Source: Clostridia bacterium (lineage in GTDB: Bacteria > Bacillota > Clostridia > Oscillospirales > SIG627). From it: DNA of 64,000 nt. This document shows, one piece after another, positions 41,813 through 50,280 of the stretch (within the stretch, counting starts at the first letter, position 1; the number at the start of each line of letters is the position of its first letter). The position numbers were made by a program, and so were the translations under genes. The stretch covers positions 1 to 64,000 of the forward strand of contig JAFUKG010000030.1 in the NCBI GenBank assembly GCA_017467865.1, in the 5' to 3' direction. The notes below the pieces were generated by a model. The model was not told the DNA's origin. It was given only the letters and a program-made list of their open reading frames with translations, and ran no database searches.

Positions 41813-42552
41813 TTGGCTTTCCTTTCTTCTTTTACGTCACCGAAACGGCGTTTTCTGGATTTGAAAAATTCCACCGCCTCGTCAACGTCCTTTTCCTTCA
41901 TATCGGGCCAAAGCTTTTTGGTAAAGTAAAGCTCGGAATAAGTAGACTGCCAGGTGAGGAAATTTGAAAGGCGCCACTCTCCTCCCGTTCTAACGATCAG
42001 GTCGGGGTCGGGCTGATGGTGAGTGTAAAGAGCATTTGAGATATCCTCTTCGGTAACTTCGGTTTTTCCCTCTTTGATAAGGGTATTTACCGCTTGGACA
42101 ATATCGTCTCTGCCACCGTAGTTTATGGCAATGTTAAGGTCATAAGGGAAGTGGGCGGTTTTTTCTACAACCTCGTCCATAAGAGCTTGAATTTCGGGCG
42201 AAAAGCGAGACTTGTCACCTAAGAAACGCACTCTCATATTTTTTTTACGCTTATTTGTAAGACCGTCCTCAAGATATTCAACGAAAAGCTTCATTATGCC
42301 GTCTACCTCGCTTTGGGGACGCTTCCAGTTTTCGGTAGAAAAGGCATAAACGGTAACAAGCTTTATGTCAAGGTCGATGCAGTATTCAACAACACGGATG
42401 AAGGCTTTAGCACCCTCGCTGTGCCCGAACTCTCTGGGGAGTCCTCTTTTTTTCGCCCATCTGCCGTTTCCGTCCATAATGAAGGCTATATGGCGAAGCG
42501 GCGGTGTTGTTACGCCGCCGCTTTCTTTTTTCAAACGCTTGAAAAAGCCCAT
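41809..42552 (-). CDS. uppS: Isoprenyl (undecaprenyl) diphosphate synthase
   Basis: 247 residues. Builds the C55 lipid carrier of cell-wall synthesis. HIAFIMDGNGRWAKKRGLPREFGHSEGAKA (residues ~22-50) carries the catalytic Asp and diphosphate-binding residues; AFSTENWKRPQSEV and DLIVRTGGEWRLSNFLTWQSTYSELYF are cis-prenyltransferase hallmarks. It overlaps frr by one base upstream and cdsA by four downstream. Confidence 0.97.
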   Translation of the reverse strand: MGFFKRLKKESGGVTTPPLRHIAFIMDGNGRWAKKRGLPREFGHSEGAKAFIRVVEYCIDLDIKLVTVYAFSTENWKRPQSEVDGIMKLFVEYLEDGLTNKRKKNMRVRFLGDKSRFSPEIQALMDEVVEKTAHFPYDLNIAINYGGRDDIVQAVNTLIKEGKTEVTEEDISNALYTHHQPDPDLIVRTGGEWRLSNFLTWQSTYSELYFTKKLWPDMKEKDVDEAVEFFKSRKRRFGDVKEERKAK

Positions 42553-43106
42553 TATATTTCCATTACCTCTTTTGTCTTTGCGGCAACGAGAGCATCAATG
42601 TTCTTGATGTACTTATCGGTGAGATCCTGCGCGTCCTTTTCACCTGATTTTACGTCGTCCTCTGTAAGATTGCCTGCTTTCTTTTCGTTCTTGAGGAAGT
42701 CGTTAGCATCACGGCGGATATTACGAACTGCTACCTTTGCATCCTCTCCGCACTTTGATACCTGCTTGGAAACTTCCTTTCTTCTTTCCTCTGTGAGAGA
42801 GGGGAAGGTGAGACGGATAACCTTACCGTCGTTCTGAGGAGTAATGCCAAGGTCGGAGGCAAGGATAGCCTTTTCTATTTCCTTAACCGTAGATGCATCC
42901 CAAGGAGTGATAACAAGAGTTCTCGCATCTGAGGTGGAAATAGCCGCAATTTGATTTATTGGAGTAGCCGAGCCGTAGTAATCAACGCTTATCTTGTCAA
43001 GAACCGCTGCCGACGCTCTTCCTACTCTTATTCCTTTAAGCTCTGTTTCAAGAGCGGTGCAGGATTTTTGCATTTTAGCTTCAAAATCTTTAAGGTTTGC
43101 TTTCAT
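42552..43106 (-). CDS. frr: Ribosome recycling factor
   Basis: 184 residues, normal length. Splits post-termination ribosomes with EF-G. Typical motifs: ALETELKGIRVGRASAAVLDKISVDYYGSATPINQIA and RRDANDFLKNEKKAGNLTEDD. Shares one base with uppS (stop/start overlap) and follows pyrH by 17 bp, the conserved pyrH-frr-uppS-cdsA arrangement. Confidence 0.97.
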   Translation of the reverse strand: MKANLKDFEAKMQKSCTALETELKGIRVGRASAAVLDKISVDYYGSATPINQIAAISTSDARTLVITPWDASTVKEIEKAILASDLGITPQNDGKVIRLTFPSLTEERRKEVSKQVSKCGEDAKVAVRNIRRDANDFLKNEKKAGNLTEDDVKSGEKDAQDLTDKYIKNIDALVAAKTKEVMEI

Positions 43107-43123
43107 ATCTTTATTCCTTTCGG

Positions 43124-43891
43124 TTAGTTTAATTTTTCAACGGTTGTGCCTGTCTTTCCGCCCGTTATGGCTGTGTAGATGTTTTCGGGATTGTCAAGTC
43201 CGAAAAGAAGGAGTGGCATATTGTTCTCCATAGCATAAGCGGTAGCGGTTGCATCTATAACTTTAAGTCCCTTTGCAAGGATTTCACTATAATCAATCTG
43301 GGGGATGCGCTGTGCGTTAGGGTCAATTCTGGGGTCGGCGGTATATATTGCGTCAATGTTTTTTGCAAGCATTACCACGTCTGCGTCTATCTCTACTCCG
43401 CGAAGCACCGAGGTGGTGTCGGTTGTCATGTGGGAAATACCCGTACCGCCTGCAAAAATAACAACTCTCTTCTTTTCAAGATATCTTACGGCTCTTGCCT
43501 TTATGTATGGCTCGCAGAACTGAGGCATATCAACCGAGGACATAACTCTCGTTCTTACTCCCACGTGCTCCAGGGTTTCGGAAAGTGCAATGGAATTTAT
43601 AACCGTTGCAAGCATTCCCATATGGTCGGCACGGGTGCGGTCAAAGCCCTCACCGAGTCTGCCTCCGCGCCAGATGTTACCGCCGCCAAACACGATACCA
43701 ACCTCTACGCCAAGGTCTACAACTTTTTTGATTTCACGGCATATTCTGTCAAGCTTTGCTCTGTCTATAACAGGTACGCTCTTTACTTTTCCGTCGGCAT
43801 CATATTCGGCAATATCGTTTCCGTATACCGCTTCTCCCGACAGCTTAATTAAAACTCTTTTGTATTTAATATCCATACTTTCCCCGTCCAT
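43124..43891 (-). CDS. pyrH: UMP kinase
   Basis: 255 residues from the ATG at 43891, or 250 from the ATG at 43876; both have purine-rich upstream sequence and the choice is open. Phosphorylates UMP to UDP. Amino-acid-kinase-fold motifs: KRVLIKLSGEAVYG, GIVFGGGNIWRGG, RADHMGMLATVINSIAL, FAGGTGISHMTTDT. First gene of the minus-strand block. The usual upstream partners rpsB and tsf are not in the window; the region 43892-44099 holds only the divergent regulatory sequence between pyrH and the secreted phosphatase gene. Confidence 0.96.
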   Translation of the reverse strand: MDGESMDIKYKRVLIKLSGEAVYGNDIAEYDADGKVKSVPVIDRAKLDRICREIKKVVDLGVEVGIVFGGGNIWRGGRLGEGFDRTRADHMGMLATVINSIALSETLEHVGVRTRVMSSVDMPQFCEPYIKARAVRYLEKKRVVIFAGGTGISHMTTDTTSVLRGVEIDADVVMLAKNIDAIYTADPRIDPNAQRIPQIDYSEILAKGLKVIDATATAYAMENNMPLLLFGLDNPENIYTAITGGKTGTTVEKLN

Positions 43892-44099
43892 TCTTCCTTA
43901 CTCTATTATATTGTAACCCAAAAACGCCGATTTGTAAAGAGGAAGTATAAAAAAACTTGAGCCTTTTACATTTTTACCGCCATGCAATAATATTACAAAT
44001 TTAGGCAATGATTTCACAAAAGAATACACGACAAAAAGTCTATAAAATGTGGTATAGTAAAAGCAGTAAGCTTCGGATTATACAAGAAGGAGTTATAAT

Positions 44100-45743
44100 A
44101 TGAGAAAATTATGTAATTTAACAGCAATTCTGTTTGCTATGATGTTTTGTGTTTTTCTTGCATTGACAGCTTTTGCAGACAGTACACCGCTGTTAAAGAT
44201 GAGCGGAGTTTCGGTAAAGGTTCCCGACGTCACGGGAAAAAGCGGAATACGCTTTAAGATAACGGTTGACAAAACCGCTCTCACAGATGTGGAAATCGTA
44301 GAAGAAGGCGCAATTCTTATAGCGCTTGAAGCCTTGGAGGATAAGCCTTTTACTCTTGATACAATGGGCGTACAGAAGATAGGTGCTGGGAATGAGTATT
44401 ACAGCGAAACGGAGAGCTGTTATGAGTACATAGCATTAATGAATCATGTTCCCGTATATAAATTCAAGACTCCCATATGTGCAAGAGGCTATATAAGATA
44501 TAGCACAAACAGAGGGGAGATAAAAACCGTTTACTCCAATACTGTTACCGAAACTATATATTCAATTGCAGGAAAAGTTCTTTTGAGCGGAGAGGAAAAA
44601 GAAGAAACGAAAATGGCAGTTAAAACCTTTATCACAGATGCATATGACAGCTATATGACAAGAGAAGAAAATAACCCCGAGAAACTTCTCACTATTACCT
44701 CCCCCAAGGCGGGTGAGACAGTCTACCCTTATATCTACCACGCAAAGAAGTACTTAGAGCACCTTGAAGAGGGTAAGGACAAGGGCGTGCTTTACTATCT
44801 TCAGATGGCGGGCTACCCCAAGCACTACTACGAGGGAATAGAAGTGAAATGGGAAAACGGATACGAAAACACCGTTTCTTACACGGTGACGTACGCCACA
44901 AAGCCCGACTTTTCGGACGCTTTGAGTGTTAATACCGCCGACACCTCGGTATCTCTCTACAATCTTTATAAAGCGACGGATTATTACGTGAAGGTCACCG
45001 CAAACCTTTCCGACGGCACATCCTTCACTGCCCTTTCGAGCTTTAAGACCACAGAACTGGGACCCCGCACCATAAGGCTTGACGGAGCGTACAACGTCCG
45101 TGACATCGGCGGTTATATGACACCGAACGGCAGGACAATGCAAGGGCTTATCTACCGAGGAGGTCAGCTTAACGGAACTTACAATAACGGAACGGTGTAT
45201 AACATCGAGCTTACAGAGTCGGGTAAATATGTGGCAGAAAAGTTACTTAAAATAAAGACCGATATGGACCATCGCTCAAAGAGTGAGAACAGCGTGGGGG
45301 GGATTACCGAAAGCCCCATACCCGGTGCCGAGCTTAAGTTTATTCCTACAGGGGCTTATAATATTTCGGGAAATCCCGAGAATTACAGAAAGGTATTTTC
45401 TGCCCTTGCTGATATTAATAACTATCCCATATACTTCCATTGTCAGGGGGGTGCCGACAGAACGGGCACTGTCGCATATCTACTGAACGCTCTTCTCGGG
45501 GTCGGCGAAACAGACCTGAGAAGGGATTATGAGTTTACATCTTTCTCCCTTTACGGTTGGCGTGCCATTGACTCTCAGAGCTATATCGCAAAGGAAGATT
45601 ATCATTTCTTTGACACCCTCAATTCTCAAAAGGGCGACACTCTCGCCGAAAAAACAGAAAATTGGCTCCTTTCTATCGGTGTTACCGAAGAGGAAATTAA
45701 AAATATCAAGTCTATAATGCTTACCGGTAAGGAAGCAGAGTAA
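44100..45743 (+). CDS. Secreted tyrosine phosphatase with FN3 domain
   Basis: 547 residues. Signal peptide ~1-24 (LTAILFAMMFCVFLALTAFA). N-terminal domain ~28-170 (KSGIRFKITVDK ... VPVYKFKTPICARGYIRY) is common in clostridial surface proteins; a fibronectin-III-like domain lies at ~240-320 (IEVKWENGYENTVSYTVTYA); the phosphatase domain is ~320-545, with NVRDIGGY, YRGGQLNG and the loop HCQGGADRTGT (Cys ~448), a perfect CX5R of the Y_phosphatase3 type. It removes phosphate from proteins or lipids/sugars outside the cell. AAGGAG precedes the ATG. Its paralogue begins 24 bp downstream. Confidence 0.9.
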   Translation: MRKLCNLTAILFAMMFCVFLALTAFADSTPLLKMSGVSVKVPDVTGKSGIRFKITVDKTALTDVEIVEEGAILIALEALEDKPFTLDTMGVQKIGAGNEYYSETESCYEYIALMNHVPVYKFKTPICARGYIRYSTNRGEIKTVYSNTVTETIYSIAGKVLLSGEEKEETKMAVKTFITDAYDSYMTREENNPEKLLTITSPKAGETVYPYIYHAKKYLEHLEEGKDKGVLYYLQMAGYPKHYYEGIEVKWENGYENTVSYTVTYATKPDFSDALSVNTADTSVSLYNLYKATDYYVKVTANLSDGTSFTALSSFKTTELGPRTIRLDGAYNVRDIGGYMTPNGRTMQGLIYRGGQLNGTYNNGTVYNIELTESGKYVAEKLLKIKTDMDHRSKSENSVGGITESPIPGAELKFIPTGAYNISGNPENYRKVFSALADINNYPIYFHCQGGADRTGTVAYLLNALLGVGETDLRRDYEFTSFSLYGWRAIDSQSYIAKEDYHFFDTLNSQKGDTLAEKTENWLLSIGVTEEEIKNIKSIMLTGKEAE

Positions 45744-45767
45744 ATAAATATTATTAAGGAGAACACA

Positions 45768-48700
45768 ATGAAAAGAACAAGAATTTCAGTACTTTTGGTT
45801 TTGGCTTTTATTCTCTCTCTTTTCTTTACATTCTCGGCAATCGCTGACAGTGCACCCAGTATCACGTCAAGCGGTGTTTCGCTGAGAATACCGGAAGAGG
45901 GAATAAAGGGCGGACTCCGATTTAAGATGACGGTTGAAAAGCCTCTTCCCGAGGGGGTTGAGATAACGGAACAGGGAACTATAATCGCTCCCCTCTACGT
46001 TATCGGAAATCAGTCGGGCTCAGGCAAAACAGCATGGAAAGCTGACCTTACTCTTGACAGCGAAAAAATACTTAAAGTAGTTAAGACAGAAAACAGATAT
46101 TACGAATATGAAAACTCATTTTATTCGTATACCGCAGTTCTGACCGACATACCTGTCTTTAACTATAAAACACCTATGGTTGCAAGAGGATATGTTACAT
46201 ACACCGTTGACGGCGCAGACGCCCGGACAGTTTACAGCGATGCCATAATATACGATGTTTATTCATTGGCGAAAAAGGTCAATACATCTGCTGTTGAAGA
46301 ATATATCACCGACTTTGACGCTTATTTATCAAAGGAAGACGACGCCGACTCACTCATTACTATCACCGCTCCCGCCGAAAACGAAGTGGTTTATCCCTAT
46401 ATCAGCGCTGCAAAGAATTATCTCGAATTTCTTGAAAACTACACAGGTGACGCCGAGACAGGTAAGGAAGTGGGAGACCTTGATTCAAGCGGTACTGCAC
46501 ACTATTATCTTGTACAGTCAAATTGGTCAAGGCAGTTTTATAAGGCTATTGATATTAAGTGGACAAGCTCTTACGAAAACGTGCGTTCCTTTACTGTGGT
46601 ATACGCTACAAAGCCAGACTTCTCGGATGCTAAATATGCATATGCCGAGGCAGGAGCAACATCGGTATCCCTTTATAATTTATTTAAAGGCACTACCTAC
46701 TACGTAAAGGTTATTGCCAATATTACTGACGGCACGTCACACTCTGCAATCTCCACATTTAAGACAACAGACCTCGGTCCCCGCCCCATAAAGATTGACG
46801 GCGGTTATAACGGACGTGATATCGGCGGTTATGAGACCCCCGAAGGAACAACACTTCAGGGGCTTATCTACCGAGGCGGTCAGCTCAACGGAACCTATAA
46901 TTACGGCTCAACCACAATTAACGTAGATATCACCGACTATGGCAAGTATACCGCAAAAAATGAGCTTGGTATCAAGCTCGACATCGACCTTCGTTCCGAG
47001 ACCGAGGATAGTGTCATGGGCATTACCGAAAGCCCCATACCAGGTGCAAGGCTTGAATTTATGCCAACAGGAGCTTACTCGCTCCCCACAGCCTCTGAAA
47101 GCTATAAAAAGATTTTTAAGGCGTTTTCAAATATAAATAACTACCCCATCTATTTCCACTGTCAGGGCGGTGCCGACAGAACAGGTACTCTTGCCTATCT
47201 TTTGAACGCACTTTTAGGTGTTGATGAGATGGATTTGAGAAGAGATTATGAATTTACTACATTTTCTCTCTATGGCTGGCGTGCGATAGACCATACAAGC
47301 TATTTTGCAAAGAAAGACAACGCCCTTCTTACCGCCCTTAATTCTTATGAAGGCGATACCCTTTCAGCGAAAGTGGAAACCTGGCTTACTACAAAGATTG
47401 GCATAACGGACGAAGAAATTGCAAATATCAAATCTATTATGCTGACAGGCGCACCCAAGACCGAAAACGTTACCTTCCCCACAGAGGTGAAATACTCAGA
47501 GGTTTATTCTCTTGATATTATTTCAACAAAGCTTTTGTCGGAACTGAGAGCAGTTTACGTAGGCGGTAAAGAAGTGCCTTACGAAATCAGCGGGGGCACA
47601 GTTTCTGTTGCTATCAAGGACTTCCCCGAGAGTGTCATAGACGGCGAGGTTACAGCAAAGCTCGTCTTTGAAGATGAGGAATTTGAGGGCACCTTCACCT
47701 ATGACTCCACAAGAACCATTACCGCCCCCGAGCTTGTTTCAGCCGCTTTTGACAGTGAAGTTAAGGTGACAGTAAATGCAGTTGTAAGCGACGTTACCGC
47801 TCTTTATTTCAATGACATAAAGGTGGACTTCACTTCAGGAGATACCTACGTTACAGTAACAAGTATCCCCGCAAGCCTTGCTTCGGGAACAGTAACAGTC
47901 AAAGCAGTGCTTCAGGATGGCACAGAGCTTACAGACACCTTCACCTATGACTCCACAAGAACCATTACCGCCCCCGAGCTTGTTTCAGCCGCTTTTGACA
48001 GTGAAGTTAAGGTGACGGTAAATGCAGTTGTAAGCGACGTTACCGCTCTTTATTTCAATGACATAAAGGTGGACTTCACTTCAGGCGATACCTACGTTAC
48101 AGTAACAAGTATCCCCGCAAGCCTTGCTTCGGGAACAGTAACAGTCAAAGCAGTGCTTCAGGATGGCACAGAGCTTACAGACACCTTCATTTATGACAGC
48201 AGTACAGAGGTAACCGACGTTGCAGATTATCTCAATTATAATGGTGAGACGACAATAACTCTTGACGCAGATAATACTAAGGTTTCCTCATCTGCTATCG
48301 GCTACGGCAAATGGGTTAAGATTCACATGGAAGCGGTTAACGCTACTAACGGCGACATCAGAGTGGCATATGGAAGCTACGGCACAATACTCAGAAGCAA
48401 CGAAACACGTTATGCAAGACTTTCGGCAAGCGGAACTTCAATCGGCGAATATAAGCGAAACTTAGGTCATTCGCAAATTCAGAAGAGCGACTTTGACACA
48501 GGCGACCCCTATGACTATTACATCAGAGTTGACCTTGCAAGCAGTACAGAAGCGCTTGTTTCTACCAAGAAGATAAACCGCACTACAAGCACTGTTGCAG
48601 GACAGCATTCCTATGTAATTACAAGGCTTACATCAGATGAAATAACAAGTGAAAATGCGGGAATTACGTTCCAAATAGGCAACGTATCCACAGACGGAAC

Positions 48701-49496
48701 GTCATCTCTTACTATCTACGGCGGAAAGGCAGTGCCCGCAAGCGCAACCTTCCCCGCAACACTCTCACAGAGCCTTGACAAGTCTCTTGAAATTACAGCC
48801 ACAGGTGAAGTTACAGCAGTTTATCTCGGCGACACCTCTGTTCCATTTACTGCAACCGACACAGGTGTCAGCGTTGCCCTGTCGGATATTCCCGAAAGCC
48901 TTGCATCGGGTACTGTTGCAGGTAAGGTAGTATTCGAGAGCGGAGAAGAAATTGAGGGAACCTTTGAATATGACGCAACTCCTCTCGTTATGATAGCAGA
49001 TATCCTCGACTTCGGTGACAGCGATACCATTACACTTAATGCTACATTAGGAAACACCGTTCAGTCCACACAGTCCGTCGGTTACGGTAAGTGGATAAGA
49101 ATGCATATGGTTGCAGTTAATGGCAGCAGCGGTGATATAAAAGTGTTTGTAGGCAGCTATGGTGTACAGCTTAGGGGAGGAGCTACACGTTATTATACAC
49201 TAAATACAAGCGGTACTGCTTCCGAAAAAGCAAGACCCAGCGGTCAAACAGGAATATCTCAAGGACATTATGTTGCAAGTCAACCTTGGTATTTTGATAT
49301 TAAAGTAGACCTTATTAACGATACTCAGGCTACTGTAACCGTAAGAAGAGTTGTGCGTGAAACTCTTGGGTTGGTAGCCGAACAGTCATATACTGTTACA
49401 AGACTTACGTCGGGAGAATATGGTGAGCCCAACGCACCCCTTACGATAAAAATAGGTACAAGCGATACCACAAGCCTTGTACTCTATAAGGATTAA
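45768..49496 (+). CDS. Very long secreted tyrosine phosphatase paralogue with tandem repeats
   Basis: 1242 residues. Signal peptide ~1-27 (LVLAFILSLFFTFSAIA). Same order as its neighbour: N-terminal domain, FN3-like domain (~250-340), phosphatase (~345-560) with HCQGGADRTGT (Cys ~464). Then unique extensions: two 82-residue repeats (~641-804) whose DNA is nearly identical, and two larger related modules (~820-985 and ~1080-1240), each with YGKW(V/I)(K/R)(I/M)HM and GDI(R/K)V.xGSYG. These may bind wall or glycans. It is cotranscribed with the 44100 gene (24 bp gap) and an SLH protein gene (3 bp gap), so the products probably act together at the cell surface. Confidence 0.9.
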   Translation: MKRTRISVLLVLAFILSLFFTFSAIADSAPSITSSGVSLRIPEEGIKGGLRFKMTVEKPLPEGVEITEQGTIIAPLYVIGNQSGSGKTAWKADLTLDSEKILKVVKTENRYYEYENSFYSYTAVLTDIPVFNYKTPMVARGYVTYTVDGADARTVYSDAIIYDVYSLAKKVNTSAVEEYITDFDAYLSKEDDADSLITITAPAENEVVYPYISAAKNYLEFLENYTGDAETGKEVGDLDSSGTAHYYLVQSNWSRQFYKAIDIKWTSSYENVRSFTVVYATKPDFSDAKYAYAEAGATSVSLYNLFKGTTYYVKVIANITDGTSHSAISTFKTTDLGPRPIKIDGGYNGRDIGGYETPEGTTLQGLIYRGGQLNGTYNYGSTTINVDITDYGKYTAKNELGIKLDIDLRSETEDSVMGITESPIPGARLEFMPTGAYSLPTASESYKKIFKAFSNINNYPIYFHCQGGADRTGTLAYLLNALLGVDEMDLRRDYEFTTFSLYGWRAIDHTSYFAKKDNALLTALNSYEGDTLSAKVETWLTTKIGITDEEIANIKSIMLTGAPKTENVTFPTEVKYSEVYSLDIISTKLLSELRAVYVGGKEVPYEISGGTVSVAIKDFPESVIDGEVTAKLVFEDEEFEGTFTYDSTRTITAPELVSAAFDSEVKVTVNAVVSDVTALYFNDIKVDFTSGDTYVTVTSIPASLASGTVTVKAVLQDGTELTDTFTYDSTRTITAPELVSAAFDSEVKVTVNAVVSDVTALYFNDIKVDFTSGDTYVTVTSIPASLASGTVTVKAVLQDGTELTDTFIYDSSTEVTDVADYLNYNGETTITLDADNTKVSSSAIGYGKWVKIHMEAVNATNGDIRVAYGSYGTILRSNETRYARLSASGTSIGEYKRNLGHSQIQKSDFDTGDPYDYYIRVDLASSTEALVSTKKINRTTSTVAGQHSYVITRLTSDEITSENAGITFQIGNVSTDGTSSLTIYGGKAVPASATFPATLSQSLDKSLEITATGEVTAVYLGDTSVPFTATDTGVSVALSDIPESLASGTVAGKVVFESGEEIEGTFEYDATPLVMIADILDFGDSDTITLNATLGNTVQSTQSVGYGKWIRMHMVAVNGSSGDIKVFVGSYGVQLRGGATRYYTLNTSGTASEKARPSGQTGISQGHYVASQPWYFDIKVDLINDTQATVTVRRVVRETLGLVAEQSYTVTRLTSGEYGEPNAPLTIKIGTSDTTSLVLYKD
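47691..48182 (+). repeat. 246-bp tandem direct repeat, two copies
   Basis: Copies at 47691-47936 and 47937-48182 differ, as far as I can see, at only two bases (GTGACA/GTGACG and GGAGAT/GGCGAT). The period is 82 codons, so the frame is kept. This is a recent duplication within the long phosphatase gene. Confidence 0.92.
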
Positions 49497-49499
49497 ACT

Positions 49500-50114
49500 A
49501 TGAAGAAGCTTTTAGCATTAATAATCACAGCAATTTTGCTCAGTCCTACGGTTCTGGCGGGATTTATTGATATGCCCGACAACTGGTCGACAGCCGCACT
49601 TCAGAGTGCGGCTGACAGAGGGCTTATGAACGGGTCAAACGGATATATCTACCCCGATAAAAGCCTTACACGTGCCGAGCTTGCCACAATTCTCAACAGA
49701 GCACTTGGCAACACCGCTGAGGGCGATATTTCCCATTTCTCTGACGTAAATGAGGGAGATTGGTTTTATCACGAAATGGCAAAGGCATATAAGGCGGGGC
49801 TTTTCCTTGGTGATGGTAAAAGCCTCAACCCGAGCAAAGCTATAACAAGAGAAGAGGCAATGACAGTTATGGCAAGGGCATATTCTCTGTCCTCGAAAAC
49901 AGACGCCCTGTCAGCCTTCAAGGATAAAGACGACGTTTCTTCATGGGCAAAGGAGTCTGTCAACGCTTTGGTATCGGCGGGCATTATAAATGGCTCAAAC
50001 GGCAGACTTAACCCTAAAAATACAATTACAAGAGCCGAGTTTGCTCAGGTGTTGTATAATCTTGATAAGATAATTTCTGATGACGAGGGCAACTGGTCGG
50101 AGTGGTATGAATAA
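49500..50114 (+). CDS. Secreted protein of three SLH domains
   Basis: 204 residues. Signal peptide ~1-20 (LLALIITAILLSPTVLA), then three S-layer-homology repeats at ~22-75, ~80-135 and ~138-190, each with a WxxxAlxxaxxxGlxxG core and an (I/L)TR(A/E)E segment (LTRAELATIL, ITREEAMTVM, ITRAEFAQVL). SLH triplets bind pyruvylated wall polymers and hold proteins or whole layers on the surface. It has no other domain, so it may be an anchoring partner for the preceding secreted phosphatases, whose genes run into it. It is followed 10 bp later by a short peptide gene. Confidence 0.93.
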   Translation: MKKLLALIITAILLSPTVLAGFIDMPDNWSTAALQSAADRGLMNGSNGYIYPDKSLTRAELATILNRALGNTAEGDISHFSDVNEGDWFYHEMAKAYKAGLFLGDGKSLNPSKAITREEAMTVMARAYSLSSKTDALSAFKDKDDVSSWAKESVNALVSAGIINGSNGRLNPKNTITRAEFAQVLYNLDKIISDDEGNWSEWYE

Positions 50115-50124
50115 GGAGAAAGCT

Positions 50125-50241
50125 ATGGAAACAAAAGAAAACTACGAAGTCCCCGAAATGGAAATAACCATTTTCGAGGGAGATGATATTGTCACAACAA
50201 GCTTTGGCGATGACGAGGCTGTGTGGTTGAATATTTGGTAA
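50125..50241 (+). CDS. Short acidic peptide with YExPEME motif, copy 2
   Basis: 38 codons plus stop, with AAGGAGA before the ATG and a strong terminator directly behind. Sequence: METKENYEVPEMEITIFEGD followed by DIVTTSFGDDEAVWLNIW. Aligned with the 32328 peptide, YE.PEME, F..DDIVT.SF.D and a terminal IW are shared, while residues ~28-36 differ. No Cys, no signal peptide, strongly acidic. It closes an operon of secreted phosphatases and an SLH protein; the other copy closes the operon of a secreted protein. That repeated context argues for a role at or toward the cell surface; the actual role is unknown. Confidence 0.82.
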   Translation: METKENYEVPEMEITIFEGDDIVTTSFGDDEAVWLNIW

Positions 50242-50244
50242 TAG

Positions 50245-50280
50245 AAAAAAGGAACAGACAGCGTCTGTTCCTTTTTCTAT
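50245..50280. terminator. Bidirectional terminator between peptide gene and ClC gene
   Basis: AGGAACAGAC (50250-50259) pairs with GTCTGTTCCT (50263-50272), extended by A- and T-rich arms; the ClC stop (50277-50279) lies in the outer arm. Confidence 0.88.
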
